A DNA stretch of 64,000 nt from Mesostigma viride (Eukaryota > Streptophyta > Mesostigmatophyceae > Mesostigmatales > Mesostigmataceae): positions 1 to 64,000 of the forward strand of contig RPFO01000848.1 in assembly GCA_009746045.1 (NCBI GenBank), in the 5' to 3' direction. Position numbers and translations under genes: made by a program. Shown piece by piece: positions 8,478 through 16,793 of the stretch; position 1 is the stretch's first letter; every line of letters begins with the position of its first letter. The notes beneath the pieces are model-generated. The model was not told the DNA's origin and searched no databases. It was given only the letters and a program-made list of their open reading frames with translations.

Positions 8478-10469
8478 ATGTCCACGAGCACGCTGTACCC
8501 GCTCAAGACCACCATACTCACCCCGACCAACCGGTCGCCGGAATTCCAGGCGCGCGTCGAGGGTCTCAAGCGGTTCATCTTCACCGAGGACGAAATCGAC
8601 CGGCTGAACACGTTCCTTCCCAACATCCGGTTCGTCATCGAGGAGGCGCCGCTGTACAAGCGCTTCATAATCGAGGACGACCCCGCGCTGCTTAGAAGAC
8701 TGCAGCTGTTCGTGGCGAGTCTGTACATCTACGACCTGACCGAGAACATCATGCGCGATCTCGAGAACCGCGTGAGGCGCGCGGTGAGCGCCAACTTCGT
8801 CGACACGGGAATGGGGGAGATGGGCAAGATCGTAAACGCCCTCCGCGGCTTCCTGGTCGTCGAGACCAAAAACCTCCCTATCCCTCCTGGTCAGAATTTC
8901 AAGTACCTTAATAGCCGCGTCTACATGAAACGCATCCCACCGACGATTATGGCCGACTCTGACTTCCGACTTGAGACTCTTAACGCCATGTACCATGTTG
9001 TTGGTGGTAACCCGATGACGATCCCCGACACCACTGTCATGGGCAAAAAGGCAGAGGTCCGATTCTTCGAGCTCGACCCGAGCAACCTCCCCAGCGCCAA
9101 CTTGTTGTTGGGAGGCGACCCGTCCGACGACTGCCTTCCCTCCGGCATCCTGTATCAACTGGCAAAGAAACGCATCGATTGTTCGTTCTTGTCCATTCCC
9201 CACCGTCTAAGGCTCCAAGAGCTGGATGTAGACTTTCCTCCCGCCAACGTCAACTACGAGCTCATGGAGCGCATGCAAAAGGCCGACCCGAGGGCTTTTC
9301 GACTGCGTGACACGGTGATCGACGAAAACGCACTCAGCGCCATTTCAACACGAATCAGGGGGGTGGACATGGGGCGTTACCGCATCGCCATGGTGAGGAA
9401 CGCCGAGGGAGTTGCCAGCGACGACGTGACCCCCGAGGCCATGCTGAGTACAACACGTACGACTAGGACCGTACGGCAGAATAACGTGAGAGCGGTAGAA
9501 GTCGTGCGATCTAGAAACACGCGCGCCGCCAGAATGTATCAGACCAGACTCGATGCCTGGGAGGAGGCAGACGAAGAAACGCGTGGAGATCGTCCCGATG
9601 CGCCTGCTGCGGAGGAGGAGCCTCCTCCCTTCTTAGCGGCGTATGGACACAAGAGCATGCGATTCCTCACTCAGTACGTGGCCTACGGGGAATCATCGCA
9701 TTTTTACAAGTTTAAAAATGTTATCATAAAGTGGATCGGCGACGACATCATCCGTTTCAACAGAAGACGCATGAGGATTCTGAGCTACATCGAGTCCTGG
9801 GCCCGGCGGCAGGGGGCGTACGGTCTCATTCTCGACCTCGAAAACTCTGCGGACGATGGCAAGGCCTTCTCCAACCTGCTGATGGCCGACTACCAGCTGA
9901 CGGGCGACGTGAGCTGCCCCTCCGGCACCGGGACGATCTGGTACGAGTACGACCCCGCCAAGGCACACGAGAATGGGAACAAGCCGCCCAAGATCGTGCC
10001 GAGGATTATCAAGACTTGGGACGGCAAGGAGGTCGTGAACCCCAAGGCGACGTTCCCCCTGTGCGCGCAGACGATGGAGAGCTTCAAGGGGTACGCGGGG
10101 CCGCCTCCGCCGATGTCGGACCCGTACCCCGCGTACCGCGCCCCGCCGCGGCCCGTGTCCGCCCCGTCGCCCGCGTACGCCCCGTCGCCGTACATGTACG
10201 GGTACCCGCCAATTTCTAAGCCCCGCAGGAGGGCGGCTTATCCTCGCGCGTACGCGGGCGTGTACGGCCCGCTGGCGCCACCGCGACGGAGGGCGCCCCC
10301 CCAGCTTACGGCCGCCCAGCTTGCGGCCATGCTGCGAGCCGCCACGCCGGCGAGCCGGGGCCGGAGCCGGCGGACAGCGGCGAAGGCCGGGGCGAAGAGC
10401 GTGGGGAAGAGGGTGGCCTCCCGTTCCCGGCCGGGGGGGCGGGCGGACAACCCCATCGTCATCGATTAG
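8478..10469 (+). CDS. Large putative structural protein, paralogue 1, 663 aa
   Basis: Start ATG at 8478 (MSTSTLYPL). It is homologous to the next gene: both share an N-terminal block (FTEDEIDRLNTFLPNIRFVI here), a middle block (RIDCSFLSIPHRLRL) and a C-terminal block with WYEYDPA or similar. The C-terminus adds a Tyr/Pro-rich stretch (SPYMYGYPP) and a basic Ala/Arg tail ending DNPIVID, which may bind DNA. Bases about 8880-9730 use clearly more A/T-ending codons than the ends, as in the paralogue. I saw no intein motifs. Size, tandem duplication and neighbours suggest a virion component; the family is unknown to me. Confidence 0.6.
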   Translation: MSTSTLYPLKTTILTPTNRSPEFQARVEGLKRFIFTEDEIDRLNTFLPNIRFVIEEAPLYKRFIIEDDPALLRRLQLFVASLYIYDLTENIMRDLENRVRRAVSANFVDTGMGEMGKIVNALRGFLVVETKNLPIPPGQNFKYLNSRVYMKRIPPTIMADSDFRLETLNAMYHVVGGNPMTIPDTTVMGKKAEVRFFELDPSNLPSANLLLGGDPSDDCLPSGILYQLAKKRIDCSFLSIPHRLRLQELDVDFPPANVNYELMERMQKADPRAFRLRDTVIDENALSAISTRIRGVDMGRYRIAMVRNAEGVASDDVTPEAMLSTTRTTRTVRQNNVRAVEVVRSRNTRAARMYQTRLDAWEEADEETRGDRPDAPAAEEEPPPFLAAYGHKSMRFLTQYVAYGESSHFYKFKNVIIKWIGDDIIRFNRRRMRILSYIESWARRQGAYGLILDLENSADDGKAFSNLLMADYQLTGDVSCPSGTGTIWYEYDPAKAHENGNKPPKIVPRIIKTWDGKEVVNPKATFPLCAQTMESFKGYAGPPPPMSDPYPAYRAPPRPVSAPSPAYAPSPYMYGYPPISKPRRRAAYPRAYAGVYGPLAPPRRRAPPQLTAAQLAAMLRAATPASRGRSRRTAAKAGAKSVGKRVASRSRPGGRADNPIVID

Positions 10470-10522
10470 ACGCACTCGACCGGAAATTATTTTCGGATAC
10501 GAGTGTATAAAGCGAGACGAGG

Positions 10523-11992
10523 ATGGGGCTGTATCCGATGGAGAGTATGATCCAGACGCCGACTCGCCGACTGCCCGAAGAGCAGCGGCGTGTGGAGGAA
10601 CTCGCGGGCAAGGTGTTCACTCCTTACGAGATGGACAAACTGCACACGTACATCCCGGGCATCCGGTACGTCATCGAGGAGACAGAACTGTACGGGCGGA
10701 TCCCCGAGGACGAGGACTACGAAGCCGAAGACCCGATGGTCCTCAAACTGCGGGGATTCGTGGCGGTCATGTACGTGTACGACCTGCTGTGTGCTCTCAT
10801 GCGGGAACTGGAGCGGAGGGTGAAGTACGCAACTGACTACTCCCTGCGCCAGACGAGCCAAGTCGAGATGGCAAAGCTCCTGAACGCGTTGAGGGGTTTT
10901 GTGGCAGTCGACGTGACGAATGGGCCCCCCCGTGCCCTTGCCCCGCCGCTCGCTAACGTGTACATGTCTGCGATCCCCAGCGGTGTCATGAAGGCGATTG
11001 CCGATAGGGGGCTTCAGGATGGTGACAGCATTGCAGAGGCGGTCACTGACGCCAATTCTCACACTATTCCGGCGACGTCGGCAGCTTACGTCACAAAGGC
11101 AGCAAAGATCCGCGTATTTCCGAACGTGCCAGTATTTACGCTACCCTCGATCCCCCAGCTTTTGACAGGGCAGCTGGCGGCTGAAGGTGACCCCTCCCTC
11201 CTAATCCGTTTGCTGGCCAGCAGTCAAATCGACATCAGCCTGTTTTCGATCCAACACCGCGACCGCCTTGCAGAGGTGATCAACGTGCCAGCAGCACACG
11301 CCCAACTGATGGACTACGGGTTGATCGATCGCATTCTGAAGGTTGATGGAAAATACTTCCGAGCTAATGATAGGGCGGGAGTCCTGGCAAGAGCAAGGGC
11401 CTTTTTGTGGGGTGGTGGGGGTGGTGGTGATGGGGGCTTTCTGTCACAAGGAGAGGACGCCCCCTATGATGCCGTGGTACGGACGGGTCCCTCCTATAAT
11501 ATCCAAATCCATAACGTCGTCAAGAGACACCTCGTGACGGACGTCATGCGCTTCAGCCGCATGCGGAATGCGCTCTTGAACCGCATCGACCAGTGGTGGC
11601 GGCGCCAGAAGGCGTTCAATATGGTAGACGGGGACTTGACGGATTACGGCGGCGACGCGGCCAAGTTCTACGGCGGGCTGATGACCGCGGACGCGCTCCT
11701 AAGCGGCCACCCCGCGCCCTGCCCCCCGGGGTCCGGGGCCGTCTTCTACGAGTGGAACCCGGCCGAGGGCGCGAGGGGCGGCAAGATGCCCAAGGTCGTG
11801 GACCCGTACATCCGGGACTGGTCGGGGCAGATGGTGCAGAACCCGAACGCGCAGTTCCAGATGTGCTCGGATCAGATGGGCGGGGGGCGTATGGACCCGT
11901 ACACCCTGTCGGGAGGCCCGATGGCCCCCCCCGCCGCCACCTGGGGGGCCAATGTCCTGTCGCAAGCCTATCAGAAGACGAAGAGGCGCTAA
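10523..11992 (+). CDS. Large putative structural protein, paralogue 2, 489 aa
   Basis: A tandem paralogue of the gene at 8478, starting 53 nt after it. TATAAAG at 10506-10512 lies 10 nt before the ATG. Shared features include FTPYEMDKLHTYIPGIRYVI near the N-terminus, QIDISLFSIQHRDRL in the middle and FYEWNPAEG near the C-terminus. It lacks the long Tyr/Pro-rich and basic tail of paralogue 1. The middle part (about 10930-11560) again has more A/T-ending codons than the ends. A glycine run (GGGGGG, near 11410) interrupts it. Likely a virion protein; no enzyme motif is visible. Confidence 0.6.
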   Translation: MGLYPMESMIQTPTRRLPEEQRRVEELAGKVFTPYEMDKLHTYIPGIRYVIEETELYGRIPEDEDYEAEDPMVLKLRGFVAVMYVYDLLCALMRELERRVKYATDYSLRQTSQVEMAKLLNALRGFVAVDVTNGPPRALAPPLANVYMSAIPSGVMKAIADRGLQDGDSIAEAVTDANSHTIPATSAAYVTKAAKIRVFPNVPVFTLPSIPQLLTGQLAAEGDPSLLIRLLASSQIDISLFSIQHRDRLAEVINVPAAHAQLMDYGLIDRILKVDGKYFRANDRAGVLARARAFLWGGGGGGDGGFLSQGEDAPYDAVVRTGPSYNIQIHNVVKRHLVTDVMRFSRMRNALLNRIDQWWRRQKAFNMVDGDLTDYGGDAAKFYGGLMTADALLSGHPAPCPPGSGAVFYEWNPAEGARGGKMPKVVDPYIRDWSGQMVQNPNAQFQMCSDQMGGGRMDPYTLSGGPMAPPAATWGANVLSQAYQKTKRR

Positions 11993-12038
11993 GGGGGGAG
12001 GAATTATATCTCCGGCTAATGTGCACGTGGCGCGGGAG

Positions 12039-12596
12039 ATGGACGAGCAACCCGGAGGACGCGGCGCGGCGTTCGTGACGGAGCTGGACGCGCGCAGACG
12101 GAGGGCGGACGCGTGGTGGGCGGCTGTGTCCGGCCGCCGGGCGGCACGCGGGACCTTCCCCTTCTCGATATCGTTCAACCGGGCGTACATGGAGTCGTGC
12201 CCCCTGTTCAAGGGCAAGCAGGCGCTCACCGAGGAGGAGGCGGCGGTGGCTCGGGCAGGGGACGTGCCCCCCGGCTCGTCTCTCGTGCGATGGAGCTCGC
12301 GGGCCCCGCCGCCGCAGGAGGGGTGGGTTTCGTGCGTTCTGTGCGACGGGCTGATGCCGGCCCGCAAGACGGAGCTGACTTTGTTGACGCGGGGGGCGTA
12401 CGCGTTCTACCACGCGGACTGTTTCGCCAGCTCCTTACGGTCGCGCGACGAATCGCGTCTCCCTCCTCCGCCGGAACCGGAGGACGGGGACGAGGAGGGC
12501 GCGACTCCGGTGTCCTCCGTATCGGTGGGCCGTAGCCGGCCGGCGACCCCTCCGGACGTGTGGGACCTGGACAGACCGGACGGGGCGGATTACTGA
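12039..12596 (+). CDS. Putative zinc-binding protein, 185 aa
   Basis: The chosen start is the ATG at 12039 (MDEQPGGRG), about 33 nt downstream of ATTATATCTCC, a motif also found before 36883. Near residue 110 the protein has CVLCDGLM and, 30 residues later, FYHADCF, a C-x2-C...H-x2-C arrangement that could bind one zinc ion. The C-terminus is Pro/Glu-rich and probably disordered. No known family is recognised. Confidence 0.55.
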   Translation: MDEQPGGRGAAFVTELDARRRRADAWWAAVSGRRAARGTFPFSISFNRAYMESCPLFKGKQALTEEEAAVARAGDVPPGSSLVRWSSRAPPPQEGWVSCVLCDGLMPARKTELTLLTRGAYAFYHADCFASSLRSRDESRLPPPPEPEDGDEEGATPVSSVSVGRSRPATPPDVWDLDRPDGADY

Positions 12597-12778
12597 TTCG
12601 GATCATCGCGTTTAGAATCTAGGTATTTTGTGTGTGCTAGGTACGACATAGCGGAGGATGGAAGACCTGACCGGCCTCGCGCGCCGACTGCGCTCCAGCT
12701 CCGTGCCAGCGCCGCAGGGGCAGGGGGGGATATGGGCGGGGGGGAGGAGCGGCGGGCCTCCCCCCCTCCGGCGCGCTG

Positions 12779-13171
12779 ATGAACCCCCGACAGGCTGCGA
12801 TGTTGGGCGGTGGCGGCCCGGCTTTCCGCAGAGGCGGCGTGTCTCCGGCGGGACCGGCGGCGTTCGGTATGGGCCGCGGCATCTCCCCGGAGGGGTCCGA
12901 GCTGTCCATCCGTGACCGCGGCAGCCCGTCTCCTCTTCCGGCGATGCCCCTCGCGCCCGTTCGCGCGCCGCTCTCCCGCCGTGGCGGCGGCCTGGTGGTC
13001 CCGGCCATCTTCGGCGTGGGCGCGGCGATCGGCACGATCCAGTTCGGGGCGGGCGCGTTCCCTAACCTGTTCAAGGGCCGGGACGGGAAGGTGGACCGCA
13101 ACAAGGTGAACCTGGGCGGGCTGGCGGCGGGCGCGCTCGTGTTCCTGATCGCGCGTCACGTGCTGAGTTGA
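12779..13171 (+). CDS. Membrane protein with C-terminal hydrophobic hairpin, about 130 aa
   Basis: The first ATG in this frame is 12779 (MNPRQAAML), but a better start may be the ATG at 12658 (MEDLTGLARRL) in another frame, joined through a frame break at the G7 run near 12725; the frame upstream of 12779 is open and low-complexity. The protein has a Gly/Arg/Pro-rich N-terminus and two hydrophobic stretches (VVPAIFGVGAAIGTI and LAAGALVFLIARHVL), suggesting a small virion membrane protein. Confidence 0.5.
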   Translation: MNPRQAAMLGGGGPAFRRGGVSPAGPAAFGMGRGISPEGSELSIRDRGSPSPLPAMPLAPVRAPLSRRGGGLVVPAIFGVGAAIGTIQFGAGAFPNLFKGRDGKVDRNKVNLGGLAAGALVFLIARHVLS

Positions 13172-13238
13172 GTCAGTCCGGTGGATTGGATCGATTCGCT
13201 TAGAGGGGGTGGAATAATTTCACGGTCGACTCTGACAC

Positions 13239-14038
13239 ATGGCCGAGCACCGTAACGCGGAGGCCCGGGTGGACACGAACGTGCTCGTGGACAGCAAGCG
13301 GGAGTACGTGGATCAGCTCGAGCGGTCGCTGTCCCAGCCCATGTTCGCGGCGTTCAAGAACATCCTCCAAGACGCGCTGAACGTGTCGGGGGCGAAGGGC
13401 GTGGACTGCATGGAGTGCCTGACGAGGCTGCTGTCGGAGGTGCCCAGCTGGAACGCGGACATCATCGACGAGGAGACGCGGGAGGTGCAGAAGACGGTGC
13501 CGTACCTGAAGGAGCTGCTGAAGGCGTATTTCGTGTGCGCGAGTATGATCCTTGGCAGCATCCGCCGGGGGGGGGCGGCGGCGATCAGAAGCTGAAGGTT
13601 AAGGTGCCCACGTGCGAGCGGTTCGTCCACTCGGTCATGAAGATGATGGCGGCGGACCTGGCGGAGGACATGCCGCATTACGTGTCGCAGGCCGCGACGG
13701 GCGGCATCAAGCTGAACAAGCGGCAGGTGATGAAGAGCGTGTGCGAGTGCGTCAAGAACTCTCTCCACAGCTTCATGCCCATCGACGACATCCTGAAGGA
13801 CTACATGGACGGGATCATGGGCGGAGAGGAGGCGCCTCCTGCCCGCCGCGAGGTGGAGGAGGAGGAGGAGGAGGAGGAGGAGCGGCCCGCGAAGACGAGG
13901 GGGAAGACGCGCTCGGTCCGCCTCCGCCCCGAGTCCCTGCAGCCGGACCGCCACGCGGCCATGCAGGCGAGGGCGGGCGAGGACTACGGGTTCGAGGAGG
14001 AGGAGGACGTGTACGTGGAGGAGGACGAGGACTTTTGA
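13239..14038 (+). CDS. Putative virion protein (possibly DUF5767-like), frame-broken
   Basis: The ATG at 13239 (MAEHRNAEAR) opens a frame to 13595. The coding signal then moves to a second frame that ends at 14038, with the change at the G8 run near 13563-13570. The second part contains VPTCERFVHSVMKMMAADLA, a motif I associate, with limited certainty, with the DUF5767 family of algal-virus proteins. The C-terminus is a Glu-rich run, a basic stretch and a second acidic stretch ending VEEDEDF. If intact it would have about 265 residues. The JAMM gene follows 50 nt downstream. Confidence 0.5.
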
Positions 14039-14088
14039 CGGGCACGCGGGACAGGAATAATAACGCGTTTATTATTGATGGACGAGTA

Positions 14089-14781
14089 ATGAAAGTGGTC
14101 ATATCTCCCGATGGGACCAAAATCCTGACTTCCAAACAGTGCACTTTAGGAGGCATCCGTAGCAGGGGGGCGGGCGGCGTCCGCGTGCGTCGGTTCCGCG
14201 TGGACCCCGCCGCGTTCCGGTACATCCTGAACAGCATGGCCGAGGGGAAGGAGCTGGGGGGCAACTTCCGCGTGGACGCGAGGAGCTCGGTGCTGAAGAA
14301 GGCGGCCGTGACGAACGTGGGGCGGTCGAACGACGTGGACACCCCGCACGGGATCGTGGAGTGGCACACGCACCCGCAGGGGTGCACTCTGCGCGACTGC
14401 TCGCTGCCCAGCCCGAGCGACACGGACGTGGGGGTGTTCCTCGAGGACGCGCTCACGGACAACGTCGCCCATTTGGTGTTCAGCCGGCAGGGGACGTTCG
14501 TGTGCGGCTGCTCCCCCGCGCTGGTCTCGCGCCTGCGCTCGCTGCCCGGCACGGCGGCGGACGCCCTCCGGTCCCGCATCCAGCGCCAGTTCTCGGACCT
14601 GCAGCGGGCGTTCGCGGTGCGCTACCATTCGTCCCGCGACGAGCGCGAGAAGGACTATTGGGAGGCGTGGCACGGGCGCGAGTGGATGCGTCTGGCGCCG
14701 TCGTGCGGGCTGAGCGTGTCGTTCTTCCCGCCGGGTGTGCCGCCGGTTCTGGACATCCACGTCCGGTGCGCGGGGAAGTGA
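14089..14781 (+). CDS. JAMM/MPN+ metalloprotease-like protein, 230 aa
   Basis: The start at 14089 follows the A/T-rich stretch TAATAACGCGTTTATTATTG. Residues 91-96 read EWHTHP, the zinc-binding His pair (H93, H95) of JAMM/MPN+ isopeptidases, followed by LPSPSD with S108 and D111; E55 could be the general base. The spacing from the second His to the Ser is 12 residues, about five more than in the usual H-x-H-x7-S-x2-D motif, because of a small insertion. JAMM enzymes remove ubiquitin-like modifiers or cleave isopeptide bonds. The C-terminal third has no recognised domain. A viral deubiquitinase or virion-maturation protease are both possible. Confidence 0.65.
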   Translation: MKVVISPDGTKILTSKQCTLGGIRSRGAGGVRVRRFRVDPAAFRYILNSMAEGKELGGNFRVDARSSVLKKAAVTNVGRSNDVDTPHGIVEWHTHPQGCTLRDCSLPSPSDTDVGVFLEDALTDNVAHLVFSRQGTFVCGCSPALVSRLRSLPGTAADALRSRIQRQFSDLQRAFAVRYHSSRDEREKDYWEAWHGREWMRLAPSCGLSVSFFPPGVPPVLDIHVRCAGK

Positions 14782-14843
14782 GGGCTGGGCGGGCAGGTAC
14801 GTGAGGCTAGGGAGGGCAAAATTTCGTGTCGCGCGTGGGTAAG

Positions 14844-15638
14844 ATGAACGTCAATCTGCGCAAGTTCGATCCCACGCGGATCAAGGACAACAGCGTCGTG
14901 TGCATCGTTTCCAAGCGCGGCGCGGGGAAGACCACGCTGGCCACGGACCTGATGTACCATAAGCGGCACCTGCCGTCCGGCATCGTGCTGTCCGGGACCG
15001 AGGGTTCGAACCGCCACTGGGGGAAGTACGTCCCCTCTCTGTTCATCTACGACCGCTTCAACCGCGGCGCGCTGAAGGCGGTGATATCCCGCCAGAAGGC
15101 CCGGAGCAGGGGCGGGAAGGGCGTTTTGCCCGCGTTCGTCGTGATGGACGATTGCGTGTACGACCGCGCGGTGATGCGCGACCCGTATATCCGCGAGATC
15201 GCGCTGAACGGGCGCCATTACAACATCTTCCTGCTATTCATCACCCAGTACACGATGGACGTCACGCCGGACATCCGTTCGAACATCGATTACGTGTTCG
15301 CGCTCAAGGAGAACATCATCATGAACCGCGAGCGGCTGTACCGCAACTTCTTCGGCGTGATCCCCACGTTCGAGGCGTTCTGCCACATCCTGAACGAGTG
15401 CACGCAGAACTACGAGTGCCTGGTGATCGACCACACGAGCGGGTCGAACAAGCTGGAGGACGTGATCTTCTGGTACAAGGCCGAGGAGCGGGCGCCGTTC
15501 CGCATCGGGTCGTCGTCCTTCTGGAAGTACGGCCAGGCGAACCGGGACCCGGACCGGGAGGAGCAGGCCAGCGACGACGAGGTGCCCTCCGCGCGGCGCG
15601 GGCCGGTCACTCGGGTGGTAAAGCACAACGAGACGTGA
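14844..15638 (+). CDS. A32-type DNA packaging ATPase, 264 aa
   Basis: A genome-packaging ATPase of the FtsK/HerA superfamily, a core gene of nucleocytoplasmic large DNA viruses. The Walker A motif SKRGAGKTT is at residues 23-31 and the Walker B strand AFVVMDD at about 97-103; the later segment IFLLFITQYTMD fits the sensor strand with a polar Gln. The frame is open from a GTG at 14826, but the ATG at 14844 (MNVNLRKFD) gives the typical family start. It acts at the capsid portal in the virion factory to pump genomic DNA. The gene is intact and of normal length. Confidence 0.93.
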   Translation: MNVNLRKFDPTRIKDNSVVCIVSKRGAGKTTLATDLMYHKRHLPSGIVLSGTEGSNRHWGKYVPSLFIYDRFNRGALKAVISRQKARSRGGKGVLPAFVVMDDCVYDRAVMRDPYIREIALNGRHYNIFLLFITQYTMDVTPDIRSNIDYVFALKENIIMNRERLYRNFFGVIPTFEAFCHILNECTQNYECLVIDHTSGSNKLEDVIFWYKAEERAPFRIGSSSFWKYGQANRDPDREEQASDDEVPSARRGPVTRVVKHNET

Positions 15639-15652
15639 AAAAAAAATATCCT
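15639..15652 (+). promoter_or_regulatory. A-run promoter-like motif
   Basis: AAAAAAAATATCC directly follows the stop codon of the packaging ATPase and precedes the 50-aa gene at 15677 by about 25 nt. It matches the A-run plus TAT pattern before 4864 and 31007. Inferred from recurrence. Confidence 0.35.
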
Positions 15653-15676
15653 CGCATCCTTCATACATATCGTACC

Positions 15677-15829
15677 ATGCCCGTTCGCGCCAAGGGACAA
15701 GCCGCCGTCAACAAGAACCCGTGGCTGATGAAGGTCCAGGAGGTCCGCCTTCGCCCGGCCAACAAGCGCAAGGATTTCGCGGAGATCTTGAAGATCGCAT
15801 CCAAGGAGTGGCCAAAGAAAAGCGGCTAG
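15677..15829 (+). CDS. Small basic HMG/YABBY-like protein, 50 aa
   Basis: A very small basic protein starting at the ATG at 15677 behind an A-run motif. The pattern NPWLMKVQEVRLRPAN followed by FAEILKIASKEWPK resembles one HMG/YABBY-like half, in which a Pro-Trp start is followed by a basic linker and an (I/V)LK-A-S-x-(E/Y)W helix. Such mini-proteins recur in large DNA viruses and are thought to bind DNA. The assignment rests on motif shape only. Confidence 0.5.
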   Translation: MPVRAKGQAAVNKNPWLMKVQEVRLRPANKRKDFAEILKIASKEWPKKSG

Positions 15830-15885
15830 GCGCGATTCGCTTAGGGCCCGCAAGAAGTGTCAGCCCATCCTGGGCAGCGACAAGG

Positions 15886-16233
15886 ATGCAGTCCGTGCTG
15901 TCCTACCTGGGACTCCGAGGTCGCAAAGAGGGGGTCGAGGAGGAGGGCTACTCCCCCTGCGAGACGGACGACGCCGCCTCCAGCGCCGATTCAAGGCGGT
16001 CGTCCGGCGGCGATACGCCCCCGGAGCCGTGGTGGTGCAAGATCGAGGTGACGCTGTTGGAGATCGAGGACCTTATGAGGCGTCTGGACGCGGTGGTTAC
16101 GCAGAACCAGCAGACGTTGGGGGGGTTGACGCGCGACGTGGCGCGCCTGAAACGGCACGAGCGCAGGTGCGAGCAGACCATAAGGGACGCGGAGGGGGTG
16201 ATGCGCGTGCTGGAGAACGTCTTCTGCACCTAA
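15886..16233 (+). CDS. Coiled-coil protein, 115 aa
   Basis: The ATG at 15886 (MQSVLSYLGLRGRK) was chosen over an upstream in-frame start because the segment before it overlaps the previous gene and looks like its shadow. The N-terminal 40 residues are charged and Ser/Glu-rich; from about residue 50 a heptad-like pattern (ITLLEIEDLMRRLD-type spacing, with KIEVTLLEIEDLMRRL) predicts a coiled coil to the end. It is convergent with the zinc-knuckle gene at 16235, the stops being one base apart. Function unknown. Confidence 0.55.
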   Translation: MQSVLSYLGLRGRKEGVEEEGYSPCETDDAASSADSRRSSGGDTPPEPWWCKIEVTLLEIEDLMRRLDAVVTQNQQTLGGLTRDVARLKRHERRCEQTIRDAEGVMRVLENVFCT

Positions 16234-16234
16234 C

Positions 16235-16642
16235 CTACCTATCTGGGGAAGGGGATAGCGAAGGAATTGCCCGTCGTGAACGGCCGGGACCTCGAGAGCC
16301 TGACTTCATCGAGCGTGGGGGGGTACCCCAACACCAGCGCCCGATGCTTGCGGAAATACCTGGCGCGAGCTGCAGCGTCACTCCCTTCCCTGTGGGCAAC
16401 CAGGGGAGGTCGTCGGATAGGAGTGCCCTTGATTCGCGGATGAGGTCATCCCTGGAAATCGGGGGGGCGGATCCGCCATTTCCCACCAGCGATCGCGTCT
16501 CGCGGATGAGCGCGGCCATCCGGGCGTCGTCTGTCGGTTTGCCCGCGCGCACCCTGTGCGTCGCACAGAGGCCGCGGGAGCCGTGAGGCGCAGAGCGGCG
16601 ACAACGACGGCCCTTGGACGTGAGAGAAGTGCATTTGGTCAT
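16235..16642 (-). CDS. Zinc-knuckle protein, 135 aa
   Basis: The preferred start is the ATG at 16642 (MTKCTSLTSKG), because it places the motif C-x-S-L-T-S-K-G-x-x-C-R-R...G-L-C-A-T-H at the N-terminus. This C...C...C-x2-H pattern is a small viral and phage zinc finger, roughly DUF5763-like. The rest is polar. The upstream 150 nt are A/T-rich (AATTTTTAATG and others). A second gene with a related motif is at 53354. Confidence 0.55.
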   Translation of the reverse strand: MTKCTSLTSKGRRCRRSAPHGSRGLCATHRVRAGKPTDDARMAALIRETRSLVGNGGSAPPISRDDLIRESRALLSDDLPWLPTGKGVTLQLAPGISASIGRWCWGTPPRSMKSGSRGPGRSRRAIPSLSPSPDR

Positions 16643-16793
16643 CCTGTGATTTATGTAACGTAGCCACGAAATTTTTAATGAAAAATGCGAATTCGGTCTC
16701 ATTCCTTGATGCATTCACGCTTTCATTTAAGTATAATTATTATCACCTAGTCTAGGCTCTCTGCCTTTACTTCCAACACAGGCTGCATGGGAG

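Noticed and set aside
8880-9730. Intein in the 663-aa structural gene
   Set aside because: The different codon style raised the idea, but no intein end motifs (Cys/Ser start, His-Asn end) or block B are found, and the paralogue has the same domain.
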